Origin: Physocladia obscura
Lineage: Eukaryota; Chytridiomycota; Chytridiomycetes; Chytridiales; Chytriomycetaceae
Assembly: GCA_027596945.1 (NCBI GenBank)
Contig: JADGJH010000411.1
Coordinates: 1 to 19,152, forward strand
Length of the DNA stretch: 19,152 nucleotides
Direction of reading: 5' to 3'
The notes under the pieces were generated by a model. It had not been told where the DNA came from, made no database searches, and saw only the letters and a list, made by a program, of their open reading frames with translations. A program made the translations under genes and the position numbers. The stretch's first letter is position 1; each line of letters opens with the position of its first letter. This document shows positions 1-10,900 of the stretch, piece by piece.

Positions 1-150
1 CATAAAGAAAATTGTGAAATGGAAAAGAACCTGCAACTGACAAATAGAAGAATAATAAAGGAAAATAAAAGATAATATGATAATAAAATAATAATATAAT
101 AGTAATAATTTCGAGTTGAAATTACGGACAATTAATTAATTTCCGTCGTA
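1..150 (-). repeat. Ty3/gypsy LTR fragment (copy 1, U3 end)
   Basis: This stretch matches the reverse complement of 18461-18590 at about 93% by my hand alignment (9 differences in about 125 positions, most of them transitions). It also matches 14758-14890 in the same orientation. All three share the same AT-rich run of short A/T motifs. Only the outer end of the LTR is inside the window; the rest continues past the left edge. The exact terminus is uncertain (about 145-152), because the terminal bases have drifted from the other copies by C-to-T and G-to-A changes. Confidence 0.8.
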
Positions 151-160
151 CCCTTCAGTT

Positions 161-233
161 GACTCCTTGGCGCAACGGTAGCGCGTTGGTCTCCGAAGCG
201 AAAAGTTGCGTGTTCGAATCACGTAAATCTGCA
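161..233 (+). pseudogene. tRNA-like pseudogene (Trp-type body, apparent anticodon CCG)
   Basis: Internal Pol III promoter elements are recognisable: a box A (TGGCGCAACGG) and a box B (GTTCGAATC) in the right spacing. The body resembles eukaryotic tRNA-Trp. The anticodon loop reads CTCCGAA, giving anticodon CCG (Arg CGG) where tRNA-Trp has CCA. The 5' acceptor strand GACTCCT does not pair with the bases after the T arm (AAATCTG), and the anticodon stem has a mismatch. It is therefore most likely a decayed tRNA gene or tRNA-derived fragment. It begins about 10-15 bp from the end of an LTR remnant. A diverged functional tRNA is possible but less likely. Confidence 0.6.
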
Positions 234-282
234 CTAGAATTTTGCAAGTTTTGAGTGACAGAGTTTTAATTAAAACCTTTTC

Positions 283-3200
283 TCATTTTTTTAAATTCTC
301 AAGAAGGGATGCTGATGAAGGGCCAATAGTGCCACGGAGATTGTTATTACGAAAAAATTGTGTTGACCCGGCTTCTTGTTGAACAGAAGCTGATGGTCTG
401 GTAGTTCTAGAGGCAGGAGGATGAAAAGCAATGGCATTGGAGTTACTGCTGCTGCTGGCACTGTTGTTACGATGGTTGTTAATACTGCTGCTGCCACCAC
501 GTGCAGCTCCAGTGGGAAATGTTACACTGGATGATGCTGCAAATGAATTTGCTGTTCCGCTGTGTCTCCCAGCTGATCCAGAATTTCCTGTAAACGTCAC
601 AAGGCCAGCATATTTCCCACCTTCAGCCTGCGCAGCACGCTTTTGCTCGGCCCTAACTCTTTTTCTTGAAAGACGTACCTCTTCAGCTGCTTCACGTGCA
701 ACTCTATCGGCTTGCGCCGCAGTTAAAGGATCTACTGATGCTGCTGTCTCACCCATAATCTTGTCATGCGCAACTGTAGAATGCAGCAGTGAAAATAAAA
801 TTCGAGATTCATCCAGCTCTCCAGAAGAAGCGGGCTTTGGTTCTTGAGATTCAGCGATTGTTTCAACTTGTGGAGTATGGAACTCTTCGATTTTAGCAAT
901 ATCATTGATTCCAGCTAATCCATCATTATCATCTTCAACATTTTTATTCGCGAAGTTTCCAGTTACAGCAGCTGATCCAGAATGAATCTGGCTTGCAGGA
1001 ATCAGATTTAAATGTGCGCGCTTTGAAGAGTCAGAATGTTTTCGTGGTGCAAAAGTCGATGATATACTGGAATCAACCTTATCTTTTCCGATAACTTCAG
1101 ATCCAGCAAATAAACCCCCAGTTTCGGTCCCCAGTGCATTCTCATCAGTCAACACAAATAGATCCTTTAAACCTCGGGAATCAAAAAACCGCTTGCTTCC
1201 AGAACCACCTGTGATACCAACACCTCCACCAACAGTAGAAACATCGCTCAGGATTCCGTTTGTTAAGAACTGCTTATATATTTGCCGATGGTATATCTTT
1301 TCTTCGATTGTGCCAGACATCATCAGCCGATAAACTGCAACTTCTTTTGTCTGCCCGAGTCGCCAAGCACGCTCACGCGCTTGAATATCTGTCGAAGGGT
1401 TCCAATCTGGATCGAAAATAAGCACTCGATTGGCTCCGGTCAGATTTATGCCGAGTCCACCAACTTTTGTGGTGAGCAGAAACACTGTGATTGATGAATC
1501 AGCGTTGAAACTATCAACCATTCCGATTCGAAGTTTGATAGGTGTTGTGCCGTCCATTCGGAAATACTTGTGTCCTTCAGATTTCACAAATAACTCAAGA
1601 ATTTCTTGCATCTGCCTTGTTTGACAGAACACTAACGCACGATGACCTTGACGCTTCCAAAGAATAAGTATTTGCTTCAAAACTTGCATTTTCCCCGATC
1701 GTTCTGGATCTCCATAGTTTGATTTCTGTTTGATGGTGAGAAAGAAAGAGAGAAGAAAAAATAAAAATAAAAACAAAAAAAACCTGCTTTTCAGTATCTC
1801 GATGCAACAAATCGGGATGATTACATATCTTTCGAACGCCATCAATAGCACCCAAGGCATTTCGTTTTCCATCAATTGCACCCAAAACAATATCACTGTG
1901 AACATAATCTTCATAAAGTCTGCGCTGTTCTTTCGTCAACTTGCAAAACAAGACGCTTTCGGTTTTTTGCGGCAAATCTGCCGCAACGTCGGATTTAAAG
2001 CGACGCAATAGATACGGGGATATTAAATCGCGAAGAATTGCGGCACATCGTTGTGCTGTTTGAACTTGAAGATTAGAAGCGTTGGCATATGTTCCAAGCC
2101 TAATTGGCACTTCGAATTGAACGAGAAACACAGGCAAAGTCTGCAAGAAAAACATCAGAACATAAATTCATAAAATTAGCTTTAAATAATCTAGTCGTTG
2201 GGCATCCAAACCCCTAGACGTCCAGGAAAAACAAAATCATACAGGGACCATAGTTCCTTCAAATTGTTTTGAATCGGTGTTCCAGATAGAATGATACGAT
2301 GAGGTGTCTAGAACAAGAAAAAAAAATACAAAATCAACACATACATACACAAAGGTGATAAAAAATAGAAATAAAAATAAACAACCCTTAATTTCTTACA
2401 CGCCAACGTAATATCTGCATCCGCGTTCCGAATTTTATGCCCTTCATCAAGAACCACATACGCCCATGCGACTGGCAACAAAATTTCGCGATAAACTCGA
2501 ACTCCTTCATAAGTTGTCAACAACACATGCCCCGATTTCACAACACGGTCAACAAGCTCAGCAATTTGTTTGCGCACTTTTGGTTTCAATTTTTTGAATT
2601 TTTTGCGCTTGTTTTCGTCGGCAACATCACTATCGTCGTCGTCATCTTCTTGGGGTTTTCGATGTGAATCAAAATCTCGATTCCGACTACTACTGTTGTT
2701 ATTTTCATTCATTCGAAGAGCTTGCTTTTGCTTTTTGTTTTTTTCCCGTTGCTGTTGTGAGGTTTTTAATTTTGATTTTGCTGCTGATTTTGACTTCGAA
2801 GAAATCTTTTTTCGTTTCCTGCTGGAAGAATCAATATCGTTACTGCCTGATGATGAATAATACGAATCTTCATTCTCTTCTTCGACATCGTCGTCGTCTT
2901 CTTCTTCGTCATCATCAAAAGAATTTTTTGAACGACGATTGTTGCGGAGCCCAGTACTCTTCCATCGGGACGGGCTTTTCAAATCCGAATCTGTTTTACC
3001 GGTACTTCCAACGCCACTTCCAGATGAATGCAAAATAATAACGCGTAGAGCACCCCACCATTCGTGAAACTCTTTGGCCCATTGATTCAGAACAGTAGCC
3101 GGCGCAACAATCAGAATTGGTCTATTGAAATTTGGCTCGTTTTGCTTTAACGATGTTTTTGACGTTGATGCTGGCGAAGAAACCGGTATCGCTGGGAGGT

Positions 3201-4357
3201 CAGATTTTTGAGTCTGTAAATTGATTCTTAATGCAGTTATTACTTTCTCTATTTTCCTTCTTATTCTAAAATCACTTCATTTTTAACTCGTTTCAGTCTT
3301 TTCACGCGTCTTTTTTCAACTTCGCCGGCTAGCATTGCTGTTTTTTCTCACTTCCTTCTCGCTTCACTTGTCTTCCTCAACCACCCCCTCATTCTCATGT
3401 CTCCCAATAAAAAAATAAAAGCAAACTTACACGATCGCCCAAAAACCCCGACCGATGCAACCCCGCCAAAAATGCAATAATCTGTATAGTCTTTCCAAGC
3501 CCCATCTCATCGCCTAGAATTCCGCCAGCTTCCTGCGTGTGCAGCTCCTTCAGCCACGAGAGTGACGCGAGCTGGTACGGAAACAGTTTTTGGGCAACAT
3601 CGCCAGGGACGGTAAAGTTGTCGGATAACAGTAGATCGTTTGGGAGTGGCGTGAATGGTTCGTTGAATATGTCGGTAGAATTATTAAGTCTGGAACGTCT
3701 ACGATTTTCAACCCAAGCAGCATATCGGCGTTGGTAATTGTATTCGTTAGCATCGTCGACAACGCTGAGTATTCTTGGTAATACTTCCAACTCGGCTTCA
3801 GTTTCGTCGGACTCGGGCGCGACCTCGTTGTCGCTGTCCCTGTCATAGTGGCTTTGTTGTGGACGACTTCTTTCGCGCATTTCGTTTGTCAGGTCGGCCA
3901 CGGAGCGGCCGGCGTTGCCAGCGTTGGTAGCATTATTGTAGCTTGTTGCAGTACTATTATTGGCTCTTATGCTGTTGCTTGAGACTGTGGCCCCGTTAGT
4001 GTCAACGAGGGCAGCCAGGCGGGCATCAATGTCGTCCAAATCTGCTTGGAGGGCGGCGATGCGGGCATCTGCGGCTCTTTCGGCTGCGATTCCAGCCTTG
4101 TTTCCGGCTCTGTCTCGCGCTCTTCCGGCTCTATTGTGGGCCCTTTCCCTCGCGTCGATCAAAGCTGCCAGCTGCGAAACCGTCTTTTCACGGCGCTGCT
4201 CTTCCTTTGCACGCTCATGGCTGCGCAGTTCCTCCGTAATGCGTCGTCCTACGCGTTGCTCCAGCGCTGTCTGCGTCATAGCTCCAGCAAGGAGTCCGTC
4301 TCCAACGAGCACCTGCGCCAACTCCTCGTCAAAGTCCGCCTTCTCTTCTGAATTCAT
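283..4357 (-). CDS. RAD26: CSB/Rad26/ERCC6-type SNF2 ATPase, transcription-coupled repair
   Basis: Five exons join in frame: 4357-3431, 3213-2386, 2307-2212, 2140-1784, 1725-283. They give about 1,216 residues; yeast Rad26 is near 1,085 and human CSB near 1,490. CSB/Rad26 is a nuclear SWI2/SNF2 ATPase that binds stalled RNA polymerase II and starts transcription-coupled excision repair. Visible motifs are Walker [10 protein letters not shown] (about 282-290), APATVLNQW, the CSB-type DEGH box (about 565), LSGTPIQNN, and motif [13 protein letters not shown] (about 851-861). After these come the family stretch [12 protein letters not shown], then [11 protein letters not shown] and a [10 protein letters not shown] motif near the C-terminus. 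The N-terminus is Ala/Arg-rich and probably coiled coil. A charged insert of about 150 residues lies between motifs Ia and II. Start chosen as the first ATG in the first-exon frame. Introns are 217, 78, 71 and 58 nt. Confidence 0.95.
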
Positions 4358-4518
4358 TTGTCAAAGTTTCCTACATGAAAAGTTTCATGGCAGAAAAGAT
4401 TCATGGTAGAAAAGAATTGTCACAAATGTTGCAACAGCTTATTCTGCAGTCAAGCTTATGAAAAGCTCATTCATTTTTTATAAAGATATTTTTTCCGAGG
4501 AATCAAAGTTAGCAACCA

Positions 4519-4700
4519 TTTATGACAAGTCTGTACCTACCACCCATAAATAAGTTACTCAATACAGGAATGGTGGCAGATTTCAAGAGCAACCTGCAAG
4601 CAAGAAAAGGGCATTTAAAGAAGTTGATCAGACACGGATTGTTGCTTTTTATTGTTGCTAGCCAACAGAGTGCTGAGAACAGTTTAGTAAGTTTTATTAA
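4519..4700 (+). pseudogene. possible pogo/Tigger (DDE_1) transposase relic
   Basis: One plus-strand frame reads LYLPPINKLLNTG followed by MVADFKSNLQARKGHLKKLI. This resembles the pogo/Tigger/CENP-B transposase block in which an LPP..TS.LQP.DAG motif is followed by a FKA.YR-type helix shortly before the third catalytic acid. Two residues appear to be missing in the LQP-D part. No convincing upstream DDE domain, start codon or terminal inverted repeats were found, so at most this is a short decayed fragment. It lies just upstream of the CSB-type gene and next to the decayed minus-strand frame. The match is from motif memory only, and a chance resemblance is possible. Confidence 0.4.
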
Positions 4701-5510
4701 GAGGGACAGTTGCAATTGCTACTTCCATTGAATCAATCTGAGCAATCAAATTCTGAGTATCCTGCTTGAGAAGATTCATCTTTAAGCCCAGGTCTAGCAG
4801 AGTATTCTGTGAAATACACATTTCATTGTTAATATTTGCAAATTGTGCTGATTCAGGATATGAAATTGATTTAAACAGGTGGTTCATGTATGGTGGATTG
4901 CCATTAATTAAATTTTGATGATTTGCAGTTGGCTCAGAAGCAATATAGGATACCAAAATTTGCCAGTTTGCCCCTATACTTGTGAATTTGATCTGTTTTG
5001 CTTCTAGTAGCTGGTCCAGGATTGCTTCAATAATAGAAATAGTCATGCCACCAGATCTGTCCCAGTGAGCTGGCAATGAAACTGTTTATTCAAACCAGTT
5101 CTTATGTTTTGATGATAATAATGCAAAATGCTTCAGAACTGTAACTGGAATTGAAGTTACAAATGCAGCTAAGGAATGCAATGATGTTGAACTCAGATTG
5201 GAGAACTTCATGACTTCATTGTTTCCCTTAAATTAAATGCAGTTGTTCTCAATTGTCAGTGTAGAGTCACTGCTGGAGTATACATTACCCTGAATGATAG
5301 AGGCTGCATGGATTTAAATGGCAGCTTTGAAGTTGTGAATACTGCAGCATGAGAGGCTGATATCTGCAACTTGATTTGTTGTCAATCTTGCTGCTCCATG
5401 ATATCCTTGATTGTTGGAGTCAACCTAATGGTATGAAGCATTTCTTCAGCATTTCAAGACTCATATTGTAATAGTACCTTCCAATTATGTTTTTCCATCA
5501 CATTGTTTCA
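4684..5510 (-). pseudogene. decayed reading frame of about 275 codons, product not recognised
   Basis: A single minus-strand frame runs from about 5406 to 4684, broken only by three TAA codons (near 5315, 5235 and 5090). An apparent frameshift near 5405 joins it to a further 30-35 codons upstream that contain one TGA. The last 130 codons (5076-4684) are open. They include LPAHWDRSGGMTISI, an amphipathic helix, IGANWQILVSYIASEP, NGNPPYMNHLFKS and a C-terminal coiled-coil-like part. All three TAA stops could come from CAA by one C-to-T change. I see no signal peptide, membrane segment, zinc motif or nuclease motif. Composition looks like a real former protein. I cannot assign it to a family; mobile-element, endogenised viral or host origin are all open. 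Confidence 0.5.
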
Positions 5511-5630
5511 AAGCAAAAATGAAAAGAATTGCATTTTGTTCAGTCCTACTTGATAGGGCAATAAAACAAACTTTATTTCCTTCTTTTTTTTTTTTTTGTT
5601 CAGATTCCACTCAACAATTCAAGAAGAATC
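5511..5630. other. 3' flank of DNPEP with poly-T run
   Basis: This spacer lies between the decayed frame and the aminopeptidase stop codon. It holds a T-run at about 5584-5598, which is an A-run on the transcribed minus strand. It is probably DNPEP 3' UTR. No coding or RNA gene is visible. Confidence 0.4.
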
Positions 5631-7319
5631 TTAAAAATCAACAGTCACTCTCTTGTCCACAGCCGCAAACTCCTCAAAAAATGACTGGAACAAATCAATT
5701 GCAGAACCAACATCCTCAACCCCACAAGTTTCGCGGATTGAGTGCATCGACAACTGCGGGTTCCCAACATCAATTGTGCGCAGTCCTAGCTTGGCCGAAA
5801 GCATTGGTCCGATTGTTGATCCGCACGGACTGTCATTTCTCACCACAAACTCTTGCAATGGCACGTTGCGCTTCTTTGCCACTTCACGCAATATTGTGTT
5901 TGTCACTGAAGTCGTTGCGTATTTCTGATTCGCATTTTGCTTGATTACAATTCCTTTGTTCATGGATGGTCTGTGGTTTTCTTCATGCTTTTCGCTATAA
6001 TTCGGATGAACCGCGTGTGCCTAATTATCAAATAATAAATGCATTAAAAACATAAAAGGGAAGCGATTATAATAAAAACAACAGACAAAAACACATATAC
6101 CATGTCCGCAGAAATCAAAAAAGAATTGGCCAATGAAATCTCCAAAGCATTACCAACTGCCTTCTCTCCCTCAATCTCCGCACCGGCCAACCTTCTCAAC
6201 GTAACCTCCAACAAATCAGAATCAGCCCCAAACGCCGTCTGAGATCCAACCTCCTCATTATCAAACAACGAGATCAACCGAATGTTCCCATCCCCCTCGC
6301 TCCCACTGCTTTCCAACACTGACTTAACAATCGCCTCAACAGCACAGAAAGAACTCATCAAGTTATCGAGACGTGCCGAGAAAATAAACTCATTGTTAGC
6401 TCCGCCAATCGTCGACGCATGCGTGTCGTATAGACACAACTCGAATTCTCCAATCTCTTCAACCGTGACAGACATTTCACCGGCAAGCTTGCTGAGCAGA
6501 GCTGCATGGTGCTTTCCAGTGGCGCCGGCGCTGCTGCTGCTTTCAGCGTTCAAGGATTTGCTGGCCAACGCGAGCACCGGCGTTAACTGAGTCTCATTGT
6601 TGAACTTGAACCCTTCACTACGTACTGACGAGTCCAAGTGGATCGCGAGGGTTGGGATTCGAAGAATTGGCTCGTCGATTCGGACTAGGCGGTGTGTGAT
6701 CTTGTCACCGCTCTTGACGAGCACGCGGCCGGCAATGCCAAGGTCGCGGTCAAACCATGTGTGCCAAAGCCCGCCGCCATACAATTCGACTCCGACTTTT
6801 TGGTAACCTACTGTTTCTTTTTTCGACACCGGCTTCACCTAAACATTAGAGTTAGAACAAATTTTTGGATGACTGAAAGAACCTTCAGACATGGAGAATC
6901 AGTGTGGGCGCCGACAATACTGAAACCGTTTCCAGATTTGTATTGCCTGATGAATTGAAAAAGTTTCAATTTCAATTTCTTATTCTGTGACTGCCAGAAT
7001 TTCGGAACAGACTTCCGGATAGAAGAAAAATTTTTCTATATTTACCCGCCAATAACAAAAGCGATCAATGAACTTTGATTTCTGGTAAAATAGTAGCGAC
7101 CATTACGCTTCAAGTTTGACCAGCTGCTTTTTTCGCTAATTGCAACAAAGCCGGCGGCTTCAAGACGACGGCGTGATTCAGCAACGGCGTGGAACGGCGA
7201 TGGGCTCGCGCGAACAAACGTGAGAAAATCACGGGCGGCTGTGGCCGAGTACGTTGTTGTGGTTGTAGTCTATAGTTGTGTTCTTGAGCAATCATTCTGT
7301 TCATGTTGAAACCAACCAT
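5631..7319 (-). CDS. DNPEP: aspartyl aminopeptidase, peptidase family M18
   Basis: The enzyme removes N-terminal Asp/Glu from peptides and uses two zinc ions; animal DNPEP is cytosolic. Exons on the minus strand are 7269-7046, 6946-6883, 6838-6101 and 6020-5631, joining in frame to 471 codons (human enzyme 475). Metal and active-site motifs are all present: GAHTDSP, ARLDN, FDNEEVGS, SADMAHAVHPNY and QLSMHSIRE. TFVRASPSPFHAVAE is the conserved N-terminal signature, and TIGPMLSAKLG comes late. Introns are 99, 44 and 80 nt. The 5' end is uncertain: the first conserved exon has no ATG before an in-frame TAG at 7270-7272. One solution is an ATG-only mini-exon (7319-7317) and a 47-nt intron (7316-7270, GT...AG). 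That restores frame and gives 472 residues. It is divergent from SF3B3. Confidence 0.93.
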
Positions 7320-7959
7320 TTTTTTAAATTTTTTTATTTGGATGATTGATCACAAACGCAAGTTATGGTTGGCACAAGAACAAGTGCCAGAAAATGGCAA
7401 GGTGGCGAATGTCTCACGCAAAGTCAATATGCACAATAATAACGATACCAATACCAATACCAGCTCTGATGCCGGTGCCGATACTAATGTGGACAGCAAT
7501 AGGAATCAGTGGAACTGTCCAGTTTGGTACTTACTTAGTTGCCACGCTCGTTAATTTATGTGACTAATTACGAACGTCGAGACAGCTTGAGTACAAAGCG
7601 GGGGGGAGACGCGCGCAGTTTGGGCTTGGGAGTACGGCAGTGTGGCACGTGTGGGTTCACGGTGGACACAGCGATGGACGGGATAGCGCCGACGGACGGG
7701 CAGCTGGCAGAGGAGCGCGTACGACTGCTTGCTCAACACGCGATGACGGGGTGTTTGGGTGAGGCGCGCGTGGAACCTCGGCACCTGACTCCCCTGATGA
7801 GTCGTGACAGTGATGGTAGCGGTATTGGTAATTACGTGGGTGATGATTTGACTAATAGTTTGGGTAATGGTTTGAGTAATAATGGTTTGACGGTTGGCAT
7901 TGCGGTTGTGTGTGCTGGTTGTGGGTTCTTCGAGTTTGTGCTTTGAAGAAAGAAAGAAA
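7320..7959. promoter_or_regulatory. divergent intergenic region between DNPEP and SF3B3
   Basis: About 640 bp separate the two divergent gene starts. The left half is AT-rich with short imperfect ATACCAAT-like repeats (about 7441-7470). From about 7590 it becomes GC-rich, and from 7810 to 7900 it carries G/T-rich imperfect repeats of a GGGTAATGGTTTGAGTAAT type. An open frame at 7539-7946 has no recognisable domain, so I do not call it a gene. No clear TATA box is visible for either side. The region is likely a shared promoter, inferred only from gene orientation. Confidence 0.45.
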
Positions 7960-10900
7960 ATGTTCTTGTACCAAGCGACGCTCAGCTCGCCTCAGTCGGT
8001 GCGCGAGGGCGGCGTGGCCATCGGTTCGTTCAGCGGGACCAGCAAGGTGCAGGAGATTGCCGTCGCGGCAGGCGGCGCGTCGCTCGAGCTGCTGCGCGTC
8101 GACCCCGCGTCCGGTCGCCTCATCGTCGTGCTGGTCACCGCTGTCTTTGGCCTCATCCGCTCTATCGCGCCCTTCCGCCTGACGGGCGCCTCCAAGGGTA
8201 TTTCAATTGATTCTATTCAGCCGCCCAACCACATACCCACCCACCCACTACCAGAACAACGATACCAGCGCAACCTTACCATAACAATTACTCTTTATCA
8301 TCTAACAATGCATCAAACTGCAGACTATCTCGTTGTCTCTTCCGACTCCGGCCGCGTCGTCGTCCTCGAATACAATCCCGCTAAAAACATCTTTGACAAG
8401 GTGCACCAGGAAACTTTTGGCAAGAGCGGCTATCGGCGCGTCATTCCTGGCCAGTTTCTCGCAACTGACCCCAAAGGTCGAGCAATATGCATCGGTAATG
8501 CATTAATGTATTGTTTGTCTGTAATTTTCTGAGCAATGAATGCGCAGTTGAACAAAGAAAGTGTCAATCGAACAATACAAGCACAAAAAAAAAAAAGAAA
8601 CAAAAAACCTAAGAATAATATTGTCATGCGCAGCGAATAAATTTCCCAACAGTTTTATTAAAATAATAATTATTACAAAGGCGCCGTCGAAAAGCAAAAA
8701 CTCGTTTATATCATGAACAGAAATTCTTCAAACCAACTCACAATTTCATCACCTCTCGAAGCGCATAAACCTCAAACAATCTGCTTTCACATTGTTGGCG
8801 TCGATGTAGGCTACGAAAACCCCATTTTTGCCGCCATTGAACTCGATTTTACCGAATCCGACCAAGATCCTTCTGGGGAAGCTTTTGATGCTATTGAAAA
8901 GGTTTGTTTTTATTCTTTCTTTTTTATTTTTTGTTTTTAAATAAAATATTAGGTTGTGACATATTATGAATTGGATTTGGGTCTCAATCACGTGGTTCGA
9001 AAATGGAGCGACACAGTCGATCGAACTGCAAATATGCTGATTGCTGTTCCTGGCGGTGCGGAAGGTCCCAGTGGAGTGCTTGTCTGCTCCGAAAACTATA
9101 TTTCATGGAGACATCCCGACCACCTCGAAGTTCGCATGATGATTCCAGCTCGCGTCGACCCATTGCATTCGGTTGCCGCCGCTGCCGAAGGAGGCCTCGA
9201 CGGAACAAGAAGCGGTGTAATTATTGTCCATGGTGTCGTGCACAAACTCAAAAAAAGCTTCTTTATTCTGCTGCAAACGGAGGATGGCGATATTTTCAAA
9301 GTTACGCTTGATTATAGTCTTGGCGCTGATAAATCAATTGGTGGGGTGACAAATATTCGATTAAAGTACTTTGACACTATTCCTGTTGCCAGTGGCATGG
9401 TTTTGTTCAAAAATGGATTGCTTTTTGTTGCAAGTGAATTTGGCAATCAGTGAGTTTTTGTTTGAACAAACGAAAAAATAATAATCATGGTAAATTAACA
9501 ACTAATTATTCACGTATATTTTTAGCTATTTGTATCGTGTCGACAGTCTAGGAGATGATGACGAAGACCAGCCAGAATACGAATCGTCTCTGATCCCCCC
9601 AGAAGCTGATATGGTTGTTTTCAGACCTCGAGCGCTGCGAAACTTGACTGTAGTGGACGAATTAGATTCATTGATGCCACTGATTGACTCCAAAGTTGTC
9701 AATCTACGAGACGAAGATTCGCCTCAAATTTACACACTGTGTGGACGCGGTGCAAGAAGCTCATTCAGGATGTTGAGGCATGGACTTGAAGCAACCGAAG
9801 TTGCTGTCTCTAGTTTGCCGGGGAACCCGAATGCAGTATGGACTGTTAAATTAAATGCGAAAGGTACAATAACCAATATATATATAGTTGGACTAAATCT
9901 CTCCCTTTTTTTTAATTCACAGACGAATTTGATTCTTATATTGTTGTTTCTTTTGTTAACGCAACATTGGTTTTATCGATTGGCGAAATTGTAGAAGAAA
10001 GGACTGATACTGGCTTTTTAGACTCTACCATGACGCTAGCAGTTGGTCAACTTGGAGATGACGCGCTCGTTCAGGTTTATCCGCAAGGAATCAGGCATAT
10101 ACGTGCCGATCGGCGTGTCAGTGAATGGAAATCACCATCAAACAAATGGATTGTACGCGCAGCATGCAATCAAAAACAGGTGATTTGAAAACAATCCTGA
10201 ACAAACAAATGAAAAACAGCAGATAATAATAAAATATTAAAATGATAAAAAAATACAAGGTTGTCGTCGCACTTTCAAGCAACGAGCTCGTTTATTTCGA
10301 ACTGGATGGAAGCGGTCAACTGAACGAATACCAAGACCGCAAAGAAACATCCGCGCACGTACTATCGTTAAGTATCGGGCCAATTCCCGACGGTCGCCAA
10401 CGATCCAAATACCTAGCAGTAGGATGCGCCGACAACACTGTGCGAATAATCTCACTCGATCCTGACAACTGTCTCGGCTCTCTTGCGGTGCAGGCATTGA
10501 GCTCGGCAGCTGAGTCGCTATGTTTGATTGAAATGAACGACACAGGGACACATGTTGGGACGACGTATTTGAATATTGGTATGGAGAATGGGGTGCTGTT
10601 GAGGTCAACTTTGGATACTGTTACGGGGACGTTGAGTGATACAAGAATGAGGTTTTTGGGGCCGCGAGCACCAAAACTGTTTAAAATTAAGCTGCAAGGA
10701 CAACCAGCATTATTGGCGCTTTCGAGTCGGCCGTGGCTTAGCTATACTTTGCAGTCACGGACAAAATTAATTCCGCTTTGGTGTGTATGGGTTGGAGTTT
10801 TTGCTGTTGTTACTGATCGATTAACTCTGTGAATAGTTATGAAACTTTAGAATACGGATCTAGTTTCTGTTCAGATCAGTGTCCGGAAGGAATCGTATCC

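Noticed and set aside
431..847. Plus-strand ORF opposite the CSB C-terminus
   Set aside because: Antisense shadow of a conserved exon with low-complexity Ser/Asn codons.
7790..7830. CTGATGAG core resembling a hammerhead ribozyme
   Set aside because: No GAAA with a matching stem II and no cleavage-site stem; GACTC...GAGTC only forms a small hairpin.
7539..7946. Plus-strand ORF of 135 codons upstream of SF3B3
   Set aside because: Gly/Asn-rich repetitive translation with no domain; better explained as GC-rich promoter and 5' UTR.
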